Shown in pieces: positions 49,511 to 58,391 of a stretch of 60,854 nt of DNA. Every line of letters starts with the position of its first letter. Position 1 is the stretch's first letter. Source of the stretch: Thermoanaerobaculum sp. (lineage in GTDB: Bacteria; Acidobacteriota; Thermoanaerobaculia; Multivoradales; UBA5704); NCBI GenBank assembly GCA_021154885.1, contig JAJKHS010000048.1, positions 1-60,854 on the forward strand. The letters are read 5' to 3'. Position numbers and translations under genes: made by a program. The notes beneath the pieces are model-generated. The model ran no database searches and was not told where the DNA came from. It was given only the letters and a program-made list of their open reading frames with translations.

Positions 49511-50668
49511 TTACTGCGCCTTGACCTCCGTCCACAGCCGATCCACCAACTGCGTCGTCTCGCCGAGGTCCTCGATCAGCTCGCAACGGTTGAGGACCTC
49601 CTGGGGAGGGTAGATCGAGGGGTCGTTCTTGATCTTGCCGTCGATCAGCGGCAGGGCAGCCTGGTTGGCGCAGGCGTAGTGGACGTGGTTGACGATCTTC
49701 GCCGCGATCTCGGGCTGCATCACGAAGTCGAGGAAGGCGTAGGCGGCGTCGACGTTGCGGGCGCCCTTGGGGATCGCCAGGTTGTCGATCCACAGGGTGC
49801 CCCCCTCTTTGGGAATCACGTACGCGAGGCGGCCGGCGGAGCGGGCCACGGCTTCGGCGAGCTCGCCGTTGTAGCCCTGGGAAAGGTCCACGTCGCCGGC
49901 GGCGAGGAGGTTGGCGAAGTCCGAGCTGTTGAAAGTGCGCACCAGCGGCTTCTGTTTCTTGAGCATCTCGGCGGCCCGGCGCAGGATGGCGGGATCTTTC
50001 TCGTTGATCGATCGGCCCATCAGTCTCAGGGCCGCGCCGAAGACCTCCCGTTGATCGTCCAGCATCAGGATGCGGCCGGCGTGGCGCGGGTCGAAGAGGG
50101 CCGCCCAACTATCTACGGGCGCGACGGGCGCCTGGACCTTCGTCTTGTCGTAGCCGATCCCCGTCGTCCCCCAGAGATAGGGGACGGAGTGGCCGTTGCC
50201 CGGGTCGTATTGCTGATTGAGGAATCGCGGATCGAGGTTCTTCAGGTGGGGGAGGCGGCCATGGTCGAGCGGCCGGACGAGCCCCTGGGGAATGAGGATC
50301 TTGAGCATGTAATCCGAGGGCACCGCCACGTCGTAGTCCGCGACGCCCGACTGGAGCTTGGCCAGCACGGCCTCGTTCGAGTCGTAGGTGTCCACGTTGG
50401 CGTGGATGCCCGTGCGCCGCTCGAATTCGTTGACCACTTCCTGCGGCAGGTAGTTGGTCCAGATGTAGATGTTGACGACCTTGGGAGCGGGCCCGGTGTT
50501 GCCGCCGCAGGCGGTAACCAGGACGGCGGCGGCGAGGAGGACGATAAGGACAACAGGGACTTCAGAGACAGCAGGGACAAAGAAGCCCCAGCCTCGGCGG
50601 TATCTTTGGTGTCCCTGTCGTCCCTGTAGTCCCTGGTGTCCCTGCTGTCCCTGCTGTCCCTTCTTCAT
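49511..50668 (-). CDS. potD: spermidine/putrescine ABC transporter substrate-binding protein
   Basis: The 385-residue lipoprotein binds polyamines outside the membrane. The mature region begins near VVNIYIWTNYLPQEVVNEFE and holds YDVAVPSDYMLKILIPQGL, WGTTGIGYDKTKV, VDLSQGYNGELAEA and GGTLWIDNLAIPKGARN, the PotD/PotF landmarks. The lipobox is VLVTACGG (Cys ~55). The N-terminus is odd: residues 2-22 read GQQGQQGHQGLQGRQGHQ-like, encoded by a GGGACNNCA repeat, before the signal core VVLIVLLAAAVLVTAC. The gene starts directly after the potC stop (CTGTAGATG). Start codon and frame are clear, so the insertion is real in this sequence. Confidence 0.95.
   Translation of the reverse strand: MKKGQQGQQGHQGLQGRQGHQRYRRGWGFFVPAVSEVPVVLIVLLAAAVLVTACGGNTGPAPKVVNIYIWTNYLPQEVVNEFERRTGIHANVDTYDSNEAVLAKLQSGVADYDVAVPSDYMLKILIPQGLVRPLDHGRLPHLKNLDPRFLNQQYDPGNGHSVPYLWGTTGIGYDKTKVQAPVAPVDSWAALFDPRHAGRILMLDDQREVFGAALRLMGRSINEKDPAILRRAAEMLKKQKPLVRTFNSSDFANLLAAGDVDLSQGYNGELAEAVARSAGRLAYVIPKEGGTLWIDNLAIPKGARNVDAAYAFLDFVMQPEIAAKIVNHVHYACANQAALPLIDGKIKNDPSIYPPQEVLNRCELIEDLGETTQLVDRLWTEVKAQ
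50548..50660. repeat. inverted arrays of GGGAC-N4 units over the potD start
   Basis: On the plus strand GGACAACAGGGACTTCAGAG and GCAGGGAC (50548-50578) form one array. The opposite array, 50611-50660, reads GTGTCCCTGTCGTCCCTGTA and so on, i.e. the inverted form with about six units. The arrays encode the potD N-terminal tail and part of its hydrophobic segment. Such GGGACxxCA repeats look like a mobile or slippage-prone family. Confidence 0.65.
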
Positions 50669-51448
50669 CTACAGCTCCTTCTGGAGCAGCCGGTGAGCCG
50701 CGACGATGAGGACGATCGTCACCGCCAGCAGCAGGGTCGAGACGGCGTTGACCTCGGGGGTGACCCCCACCTTGAGCATCGAGTAGATGTGGAGCGGCAG
50801 GGTGGTGGCGCCCACGCCGGCCACGAAGGAGGTGATCACGTAGTCGTCGATCGAGAGGGTGAAGACGAGGAGGGCGCTGGCCACGATCCCCGGCAGGGCG
50901 AGCGGCAGGGTCACCCGCCGGAAAGTCTCGAAGGGTCCCGCTCCGAGGTCGCGGGCCGCCTCTTCGAGCGCGGGATCGAGCCCCGCCAGCCGCGCCCGCA
51001 CCACCAGGGCCACGTAGGAAACGCTGAACACGACGTGAGCGATCACCACCGTCGCCAGGGACAGCCGCAGCTCGACGGCGCCAAAGAAGGTCACCAGCGC
51101 CGCACCCAGGACGACCTCGGGAATGATCACCGGCAGGTAGAGCAGCGCCTGGGTGGCGCCCTTGCCGCGGAACGCGGGACGGGCGAGCGCCAGAGCCGCG
51201 GGCGTGCCGAGGACGACGGCGGCGGCCGTCGTGATCCCGGCCACCTCCAGGCTGTTGCGCACGGCGCGCAGCAGGAGGCCGTCGTCCAGGAGCCGGCGAT
51301 ACCAGTCGAGCGTGAAGCCCTGCCAGAAGGCCGTCTGCCGGGCGGCGTTGAACGAGAAGACCACCAGGATGGCGATGGGTGCGTAGAGGAAGAGGTAGAC
51401 GAGCGCCGTGTGCGCCGCGAGGAGCCGGCGCGGACCGCGGCCGGTCAC
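50669..51448 (-). CDS. potC: spermidine/putrescine ABC transporter permease PotC
   Basis: The 259-residue inner-membrane permease has six hydrophobic segments and the EAA loop EEAARDLGAGPFETFRRVTL that contacts PotA. It opens with LVYLFLYAPIAILVVFSFN and has LYLPVIIPEVVLGAALV and FTLSIDDYVITSFVAG, typical of PotC/PotI. GTG at 51448 overlaps the potB stop (GTGA). It forms the polyamine uptake system with PotA, PotB and PotD; potD follows with no gap. Confidence 0.95.
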   Translation of the reverse strand: MTGRGPRRLLAAHTALVYLFLYAPIAILVVFSFNAARQTAFWQGFTLDWYRRLLDDGLLLRAVRNSLEVAGITTAAAVVLGTPAALALARPAFRGKGATQALLYLPVIIPEVVLGAALVTFFGAVELRLSLATVVIAHVVFSVSYVALVVRARLAGLDPALEEAARDLGAGPFETFRRVTLPLALPGIVASALLVFTLSIDDYVITSFVAGVGATTLPLHIYSMLKVGVTPEVNAVSTLLLAVTIVLIVAAHRLLQKEL

Positions 51449-52338
51449 AGCGGGTCCTCCCCGCCCCGGCGCCGCGCCAGGGCGGCGTAGCCGAGGAGCA
51501 GGAGGAGCACGGCCGTCGTCAGCTCGAAAGCCAGAGCCGCGCCGAAGGGTTGGTTGCGGGCGACCGCGAACTGGTTCTGGATCAGGTTGCCGAGCAGCAT
51601 GCTGCGGGCACCGCCCAGAAGGTCCGAGACCACGAACTGCCCCAGGCTGGGAATGAAGACGAGGACGATCCCCGCCGCCAGCCCCGGCAGGGTGAGCGGG
51701 AGGGTCACTCGCCGGAAGGTCTGGACGCGGCCGGCCCCCAGGTCCGAAGCGGCTTCGAGGAGCGAGCGGTCGAGCTTCTCCAGCGAGGCGAAGAGAGGGA
51801 GGATCATGAACGGCAGCTCGCCGTAGACGAGGCCGATCATCACCGCCGTCTGCGTGTAGAGCAGCTCCAGAGGATGGCGCAGGAGCCCGCTCCCCACCAG
51901 CACGAGGTTGAGCAGCCCCTCGCTGCGCAGGATGAACATCCAGGCGTAGGTGCGGATCAGGAAGCTGGTCCAGAACGGGACCACCACCAGCCCCAGCAGC
52001 AGACCCTTCCACCGCCGCGGCGCCAGCAGCGCCAGGTAGTACGCGATGGGGAAGCTGACGACGATGCAGAGGATGGTGGTCGCGACCGCCATCCACAACG
52101 ATCGCCAGCCGATCTTCAGGAAGATCCCGTCGAGCGAGCGGGCGTAGTTGGCGAGGAACGCGCCGGAGCGCAGGTACTCTCCCAGATTCGGGATCGATCG
52201 CAGGCCGCCATAGATTCCGCGCTCGGCGAAGCTGATGCCGAGCATGAGGATCAGCGGCACGAGGAAGAAGACGCCCAGGACCAGCCAGGTGGGCAGGAGG
52301 AGGGGGACGGTGCGGCTTGCCTTGGAGGAGGAGGGCAT
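51445..52338 (-). CDS. potB: spermidine/putrescine ABC transporter permease PotB
   Basis: The 297-residue permease has six transmembrane segments, PTWLVLGVFFLVPLILMLGI near the start, VVPFWTSFLIRTYAWMFILR and the EAA loop EAASDLGAGRVQTFRRVTLP. These are PotB/PotH features. I start at the ATG at 52338; upstream codons of the open frame overlap the divergent TA gene. Only 40 bases separate the start from mntA on the other strand, and the region contains GTATAC near 52351-52356. It pairs with PotC and is energised by PotA, encoded further upstream beyond the TA pair. Confidence 0.94.
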   Translation of the reverse strand: MPSSSKASRTVPLLLPTWLVLGVFFLVPLILMLGISFAERGIYGGLRSIPNLGEYLRSGAFLANYARSLDGIFLKIGWRSLWMAVATTILCIVVSFPIAYYLALLAPRRWKGLLLGLVVVPFWTSFLIRTYAWMFILRSEGLLNLVLVGSGLLRHPLELLYTQTAVMIGLVYGELPFMILPLFASLEKLDRSLLEAASDLGAGRVQTFRRVTLPLTLPGLAAGIVLVFIPSLGQFVVSDLLGGARSMLLGNLIQNQFAVARNQPFGAALAFELTTAVLLLLLGYAALARRRGGEDPL

Positions 52339-52378
52339 CGCGCGCAGATCGTATACTGTACCCGCAGGAGGTGTCTCC

Positions 52379-52801
52379 TTGGACGAAGCCAACCTCAAGA
52401 AGCTGGAGCAGTACTTCACCGAGCGTCCTGATCTCGGGGTCGCATCCGTCTACCTTTTTGGTAGTCACGCCGAGGGAAGGGCGCATCGCGAGAGCGACGT
52501 GGACGTCGGGATCCTCCTTCTGTGGGAGCGCCATCCTACACAGGACGACCGCTTCGACATGCGAGTCCAGTTGGGATCCGAGCTGATCGCCGTGCTTCAT
52601 CACAACGAAGTCGACGTCGTCATCCTCAACGATGCCCCGCCTCTCTTGGGCCGCAAGATCATCTATGACGGTATCCGGGTGTTCCTCGGCGATCCCGAGG
52701 TCGACCACGCCTACGTGCGGGACGTTCAGATCCGGGCTGCGGATCTGGAGCCCTGGCTGCGGCGGTTGCGCAAGCTCCAATTGGAGGCGTTGGCGCGATG
52801 A
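52379..52801 (+). CDS. mntA: MntA-like nucleotidyltransferase antitoxin
   Basis: The 140-residue protein carries the minimal nucleotidyltransferase signature FGSHAEGRAHRESDVDVGIL (G-S-x-x-x-G and two aspartates) and VDVVILNDAPPLL with the third acidic residue. In HepT/MntA systems the antitoxin adds AMP units to a tyrosine of HepT. TTG at 52379 is preceded by AGGAGG seven bases away, an excellent match. It overlaps hepT by four bases (ATGA at 52798-52801). The pair lies on the opposite strand between potA and potB. Confidence 0.87.
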   Translation: MDEANLKKLEQYFTERPDLGVASVYLFGSHAEGRAHRESDVDVGILLLWERHPTQDDRFDMRVQLGSELIAVLHHNEVDVVILNDAPPLLGRKIIYDGIRVFLGDPEVDHAYVRDVQIRAADLEPWLRRLRKLQLEALAR

Positions 52802-53201
52802 GCCCCGTGATAGAGCGGCTGGCGGAGCTGCGGCGCCACCTCGACCACCTCCGTGAGCTGCGTCCACGAGTGACGAGCTCAGAGGATCTGCGCCGCGATC
52901 TTTCGCTGCACAACGACGTTCTGTTCTCTCTGCTGACAGTCTGCCAGTTGGTGATCGACATCGCCGGCGACCTCTCCGCCCGTCGCGGCCTGCGCATCCC
53001 AGATTACACCGAGGCGGTGCGCAATCTGTCGGCGTTCGAGGAGTTTCCTGCTACCGTGACCCGAACCCTGGCGCAATTGCCGGGATTCCGTAACGTGCTC
53101 ATTCATGAGTATGTGAACCTTGACCTGCGCCGTGCCGTCGAAGCGCTGGACCGCCTTGGCCCCGTGGAGGAGTTCCTGGAGATCGTCCGGGCCATGGACG
53201 T

Positions 53202-53205
<4 letters not shown>
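52798..53205 (+). CDS. hepT: HepT-like RNase toxin
   Basis: The 135-residue all-helical protein has the HEPN signature RNVLIHEY (R-x4-H-x-Y), with arginine, histidine and tyrosine all present, near residue 100. The N-terminal half (LAELRRHLDHLRELR, LLTVCQLVIDIAGDLSAR) fits the four-helix bundle. The tyrosine is the expected AMP-transfer target of MntA. Active HepT cuts tRNA or mRNA and stops growth. Its stop overlaps the potA stop on the other strand (53202-53205). Both key residues of toxin and antitoxin are intact, so the pair should be functional. Confidence 0.88.
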
Positions 53206-54200
<995 letters not shown>

Positions 54201-54250
54201 GCGGCGCGAATGATACACGCCCGTCGTTCAGGAGCTGGGGCTCAGGGATT

Positions 54251-54284
54251 GGGGGGCGGCCGGTCCCGATACCGGCCGCCCCCC
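54251..54284. terminator. strong hairpin between the Pls-like gene and potA
   Basis: GGGGGGCGGCCGGT (54251-54264) and its exact complement (54271-54284) form a 14-bp stem with a six-base loop. It lies after the Pls-like stop and before potA, on the path of the same transcript. There is no U-tract on either side, so it may stall, or only partly terminate, transcription. Confidence 0.55.
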
Positions 54285-54317
54285 TCGAAAACAGCGCGCC
54301 TTTGAGGATGCGTCCTG

Positions 54318-57300
54318 CTACCTCGCCAAAGCCCTACGCAGCGGGGGCGCCGAAGTTGCACTCGCCGGCGCCGCTTCCGGCGAGCGCGCCGGCCGCGTCG
54401 GAGCGCCGACGTAGTATTGGCCCGGCAGCAGCGTCTCGTGTTTCATCACCACGCTGCCATCCTCGACGCGGGCGCCCTCTCCGATGTTCGCGCCATAGAG
54501 CAGCACCGCGCCGTTGCCCACCGTGCAGCGCGCCCCGAAGTACGCGGGGGCGATCTTCAACACCCGGTCCTCGAAGCTGTGGAGCTGCAACAGGCAGGAG
54601 ACCGTGGCGTCGTCGCCGACGTTGAGCATGTCGGGATCGACCACCTGCGCGAAGCGGGTGCCCAGCACCACCCGCCGGCCGATGCGGGCGCCGATGGCGC
54701 GCAGCCACCAGATCATGAACGGCGTGCCCTCCAGGCTCGCCAGGCTCCCCCGGACATAGGCGGCCCACACCACGTAGAGGAAGTCCCAGCGGCTGCACCA
54801 GCACGACCACAGGGGATGCCGCCCTTCGCGGACGCGCCCGAGGAGCGCCCACTTGGCGAGCAGGACGAGCGCCACCAGGAAGGCGCCCTCGGCCATGGTG
54901 AAGCCGGGCAGGGTCAGCGCGAAGAAGACGGCCCGCGGCTCCGTGGCGTGCCAGTGGGGGAGCGCCTTGAACCAGAGGATGCCGAGCAGCGCCGGGATCA
55001 CCGGGATCAGCCCGCGCAGATACTCCCAGAAGAGCCGCGTCGCGTAGCGGTACCAGGCCGGATCGTGGGTCAGCCGCCGGTCGCTCTCGACCACCTCGCG
55101 CCGCGGCAGCTCGAACGCCGGATGCCCGAACCACGAGGTGCCCGGCCGGATGCGGCTGGCGTCGGCCACGGTCGAGATCCCCACCAGGATCTCGGTCGGC
55201 AGCTCGGCGCCGCCGGGGATCACGACGTGGTTGCCGAGGAACGTGTTCTTCGACAGCGTCGTGCGGGCGCAGGTAATCGTTCCCCGGTGCAGCCACGGCC
55301 GGCCGAGGTAGATGCCGTCGGCGAAGAAGCTCTCCTCGCCGATCTCGACCAGCTCCGGGATCACCTCCATGATCGTGCTGATCTCGCATTTCCGGCCCAC
55401 GCGCATCCCCGCCATCCGCAGCCACCCCGGCCAGAGCAGCGTGCCGCTCAGGGCGTTGCCCGCGGACTCCAGCAGGCTCTCCTTGACGAAGACCACGAGC
55501 GAGGTCCAGCCGTACAGAGGGTAGGTGCCCGGCCGCACGGAGCCAAGCAGGCGAACGGCGAGCGCCTCCACCGGCAGGGCGAGAAAAAAGCCGGCGATGA
55601 CGATGCCGAGCGCGAGGAGGACCGGCCTGGCAGTGAAGGACGAGGGCTCATAGAGCGCTTCGAGCCAGGAGGTTCCGTAGAGGAGCTCGCACGCCGCCGC
55701 CAGCAGCATCAGCGGCAGCCAGGCGAGCTGGGCGGCGAGGAAGCGTGCGAGCAGGAGCATGGCGCCGTGCAGGGCCGCGGGCCACGGCCGCTCGCGGGCC
55801 GCGGTTCCGGAGGGGATCGGCGCCGGCGGCGCCGCACCTTGGAACGCCGCCGGGACACCGTGCCACGTCTCGCCGGCGGGGACCGTCGCGTGCGACGGCA
55901 GCATCGAGAGCGCCGTGAGCACGGCGCCTGCCTCCATGGCGCTGTGCGGCGCCATGCGGGACCGCGTGTCGAGCGTGGAGTTTTCGCCGATCGTCACCGG
56001 CCCGAGGATCAGCTCCTGGTCTTCGAACTCGAGCAGCCCCAGCGAGGCGTCGCGCCCGATCGTCACGCCGTCGCCGATCTCCAGCAGGTCCCAGCCGCCG
56101 GCCCGCAGATCGACCCCGCGGTGGATATGCACGTCCCGCCCGATGCGGGCCCCCAGCGCGCGCAGGAACGCGTTCTTGAACACGGTGCCCTCGACCAGCT
56201 CCCAGGGGATGGCGCGGGCGAGCTGCTGCACGATCCAGTTGCGCAGGTAGAAGCTCCCCATGTAGGGATGCCGGCCCGCCCGGTAACGGCCGATGAGCAG
56301 TTTCTTCGCCGTCACCGTCGCCAGCAGCGCGAGCGGCGCGTAGACCGCCAGCGCGGCGAGCGCCATTCCCGGAATCAGCAGCAGGAAGCCGGTGATCCCG
56401 ATGTCGTCCGCGACCGCCGGCAGGAGGCGGAAGGCGATCAGCCAGGCGGCGGCCGCGGCGGCGACGACCGTGGCGAGGATCCAGCCGAGCTGCGCGATGG
56501 CGACGAGCGGCGCCTGCGCGGAGATCTTGCGCTCGCCACGGTGGCGGTCGGAGAGGTCCTGGCGGTCGGCGCTGGACGGGCCCCCGGCGACGCGCTGGGC
56601 GAGGGCCGCCACCGTGCGCGCCTCGTAGACGTCGCGCACAGTCAGCGTCGAGGTGAGCTCCTGCTTGCGGAGGCTGGAGATCGCCTGCGCCGCGAGCAGC
56701 GAGTTGCCGTCGAGGTCAAGGAAGAAGTCGTCGTGAATGGAGATCGCGGCACCGTGCCGGAGCTGGTCCGAGAAGGCGCGCGCCACCAGGCGCTCGGCCT
56801 CGTTGCGCGGCGGCACCAGCTCGCGGTCCGCCGCCGCCTCCGGCAGCAGGTCGGGCAGCGCCGCCCGGTTGAGCTTGCCGCTCGACGGGCTCGCCGGCAG
56901 CGCCGCCATGAAGCCGTAGCGCACCGGCAGCATGGGCTCCGGCAGACGGGCTCGCAGCTCCGCGCGCAGGCCGTCCATGTCGGGCGGCACTCCGGGCTCG
57001 GTCACCAGGAACGCGACCAGCTCCTTGCCGCCTCCCACCTCCTGCACCTTGCAGGCCGCCGCGCGTACGCCCGGCAGCGTGCACAGCTCCGCCTCGACGG
57101 CGGAGAGCTCGATGCGATGGCCGCGGATCTTGACCTGCGCGTCCGAGCGCCCGAGATAGAGGTAGTCGCCGGTGTGGAGCTGGCGGACGAGGTCGCCCGT
57201 GCGGTAGAGGCGCCCCAGGCGCGGGTGGTCGACGAACTTCTCGTGCGTCAGGTCGGGCCGGTTCAGGTAGCCGCGCGTCACGGCCTCGCCGCCGATGCAG

Positions 57301-58385
57301 AGCTCGCCGGTCTCCCCCGGCGCCACCTCGTCGAGCGCCTCGTCGAGGGCCCAGGCCAGGGCGTTGCGCAACGGGCGACCGATGGTGACCGGCTCTCCCG
57401 CCCACACCCGCGTCCGCACCACGGTGACCGTGCACTCGGTGGGACCGTAGCCGTTCTCCAGCCAGCGTCCCGGGGCCCAGCGGTTGGCGACGTCGGCGGG
57501 CAGCTCTTCGCCGCCCAGGTAGAGGAGGCGCAGCTCCGGCAGCTCGCGCGCCGGGTCGTCGCAGGCGCACATGCGCAGCAGGGTGGGAGGCGGGCAGAAG
57601 ACGGTGATCCGCTCGTCGCGCAGCCACGGCACGAGGTCCGGCCCCAGCCGCACCACGTCGTCGTTCATCACCACCATCGTCGCGCCGCAGCCGAAGGCGA
57701 GCCAGATCTCCTCGACCGAGGAGTCGTAGGCGGCGGAGGAGCTCTGGCCGACGCGGTCGGAGGGCCCAAGCCCGAAGTAGTCCGCGTCGGAGAGGACGAG
57801 GTTCACGACGCTGTGATGCTCGACCATCACGCCCTTCGGGTTGCCCGTGGTGCCCGAGGTGTAGATCAGGTAGCAGAGCGTCGCGGGCGAGAGCCACGGC
57901 CGGCGGGGCAGCGGAAGTCCGGCCGGCGAAAATCCGGCCGGCTGCACCTCGTCCGCCAACAGCGTGCGCTCGGCCGGGAAGCCGAGCTCCGCGAGCCGGC
58001 CGCGCAGCTCCTCGGAGGTGATCGCGGCGACCGCCCCCGAATCCTCCAGGACGAAGCGGAGCCGCTCCGGCCGAATGCCCGGCTCGACGCAGGTGTAGGC
58101 GCCCCCGGCCTTCATCACCGCCAGTTGTGCCACGTAGACGAGGTGGTCGCGGCGCGGCAGGAGGATGGCGACCACGCTCTCGCCCGAGACGAACGGCGCG
58201 AGGCGCGCCGCGAGGGCGTTCGCCAGCCGCTCGACCTCCGCATAGGTGAATCGCCTGCGAGGCGAGGCGCCGGCCGGAGGGACCTCGATCGCGACCTGGT
58301 CCGGCAGGCGGCGGGCGACGGCTTCGAAGACCTCGTGCAGGAGCTGGGGACCGGGCTCGCGCACGGTGTTGCTTTCCGGATTCAT
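54318..58385 (-). CDS. Pls/PosA-family NRPS (adenylation-PCP-membrane-hexapeptide domains)
   Basis: Domains in order: adenylation (residues ~15-510: YTSGTTGNPKGVMVEHH, NGYGPTECTV, LYRTGDLV, GRSDAQVKIRGHRIEL, SSGKLNRAALP with Lys ~504); carrier domain (~525-595: DDFFLDLDGNSLLAAQ, phosphopantetheine Ser ~562); then ~760 residues of six or more transmembrane segments alternating with left-handed beta-helix (hexapeptide) acyltransferase-like blocks (LGARIGRDVHIHRGVD, IGEGARVEDG). This is the layout of epsilon-polylysine synthetase and relatives, which polymerise a basic amino acid. My hand alignment of the specificity pocket reads D-S-E-C-Y-G-G-V-T plus Lys; Glu at the third position is seen with cationic substrates. 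It begins six bases after the spermidine-synthase-like stop. Confidence 0.9.
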   Translation of the reverse strand: MNPESNTVREPGPQLLHEVFEAVARRLPDQVAIEVPPAGASPRRRFTYAEVERLANALAARLAPFVSGESVVAILLPRRDHLVYVAQLAVMKAGGAYTCVEPGIRPERLRFVLEDSGAVAAITSEELRGRLAELGFPAERTLLADEVQPAGFSPAGLPLPRRPWLSPATLCYLIYTSGTTGNPKGVMVEHHSVVNLVLSDADYFGLGPSDRVGQSSSAAYDSSVEEIWLAFGCGATMVVMNDDVVRLGPDLVPWLRDERITVFCPPPTLLRMCACDDPARELPELRLLYLGGEELPADVANRWAPGRWLENGYGPTECTVTVVRTRVWAGEPVTIGRPLRNALAWALDEALDEVAPGETGELCIGGEAVTRGYLNRPDLTHEKFVDHPRLGRLYRTGDLVRQLHTGDYLYLGRSDAQVKIRGHRIELSAVEAELCTLPGVRAAACKVQEVGGGKELVAFLVTEPGVPPDMDGLRAELRARLPEPMLPVRYGFMAALPASPSSGKLNRAALPDLLPEAAADRELVPPRNEAERLVARAFSDQLRHGAAISIHDDFFLDLDGNSLLAAQAISSLRKQELTSTLTVRDVYEARTVAALAQRVAGGPSSADRQDLSDRHRGERKISAQAPLVAIAQLGWILATVVAAAAAAWLIAFRLLPAVADDIGITGFLLLIPGMALAALAVYAPLALLATVTAKKLLIGRYRAGRHPYMGSFYLRNWIVQQLARAIPWELVEGTVFKNAFLRALGARIGRDVHIHRGVDLRAGGWDLLEIGDGVTIGRDASLGLLEFEDQELILGPVTIGENSTLDTRSRMAPHSAMEAGAVLTALSMLPSHATVPAGETWHGVPAAFQGAAPPAPIPSGTAARERPWPAALHGAMLLLARFLAAQLAWLPLMLLAAACELLYGTSWLEALYEPSSFTARPVLLALGIVIAGFFLALPVEALAVRLLGSVRPGTYPLYGWTSLVVFVKESLLESAGNALSGTLLWPGWLRMAGMRVGRKCEISTIMEVIPELVEIGEESFFADGIYLGRPWLHRGTITCARTTLSKNTFLGNHVVIPGGAELPTEILVGISTVADASRIRPGTSWFGHPAFELPRREVVESDRRLTHDPAWYRYATRLFWEYLRGLIPVIPALLGILWFKALPHWHATEPRAVFFALTLPGFTMAEGAFLVALVLLAKWALLGRVREGRHPLWSCWCSRWDFLYVVWAAYVRGSLASLEGTPFMIWWLRAIGARIGRRVVLGTRFAQVVDPDMLNVGDDATVSCLLQLHSFEDRVLKIAPAYFGARCTVGNGAVLLYGANIGEGARVEDGSVVMKHETLLPGQYYVGAPTRPARSPEAAPASATSAPPLRRALAR

Positions 58386-58391
58386 GATGGA

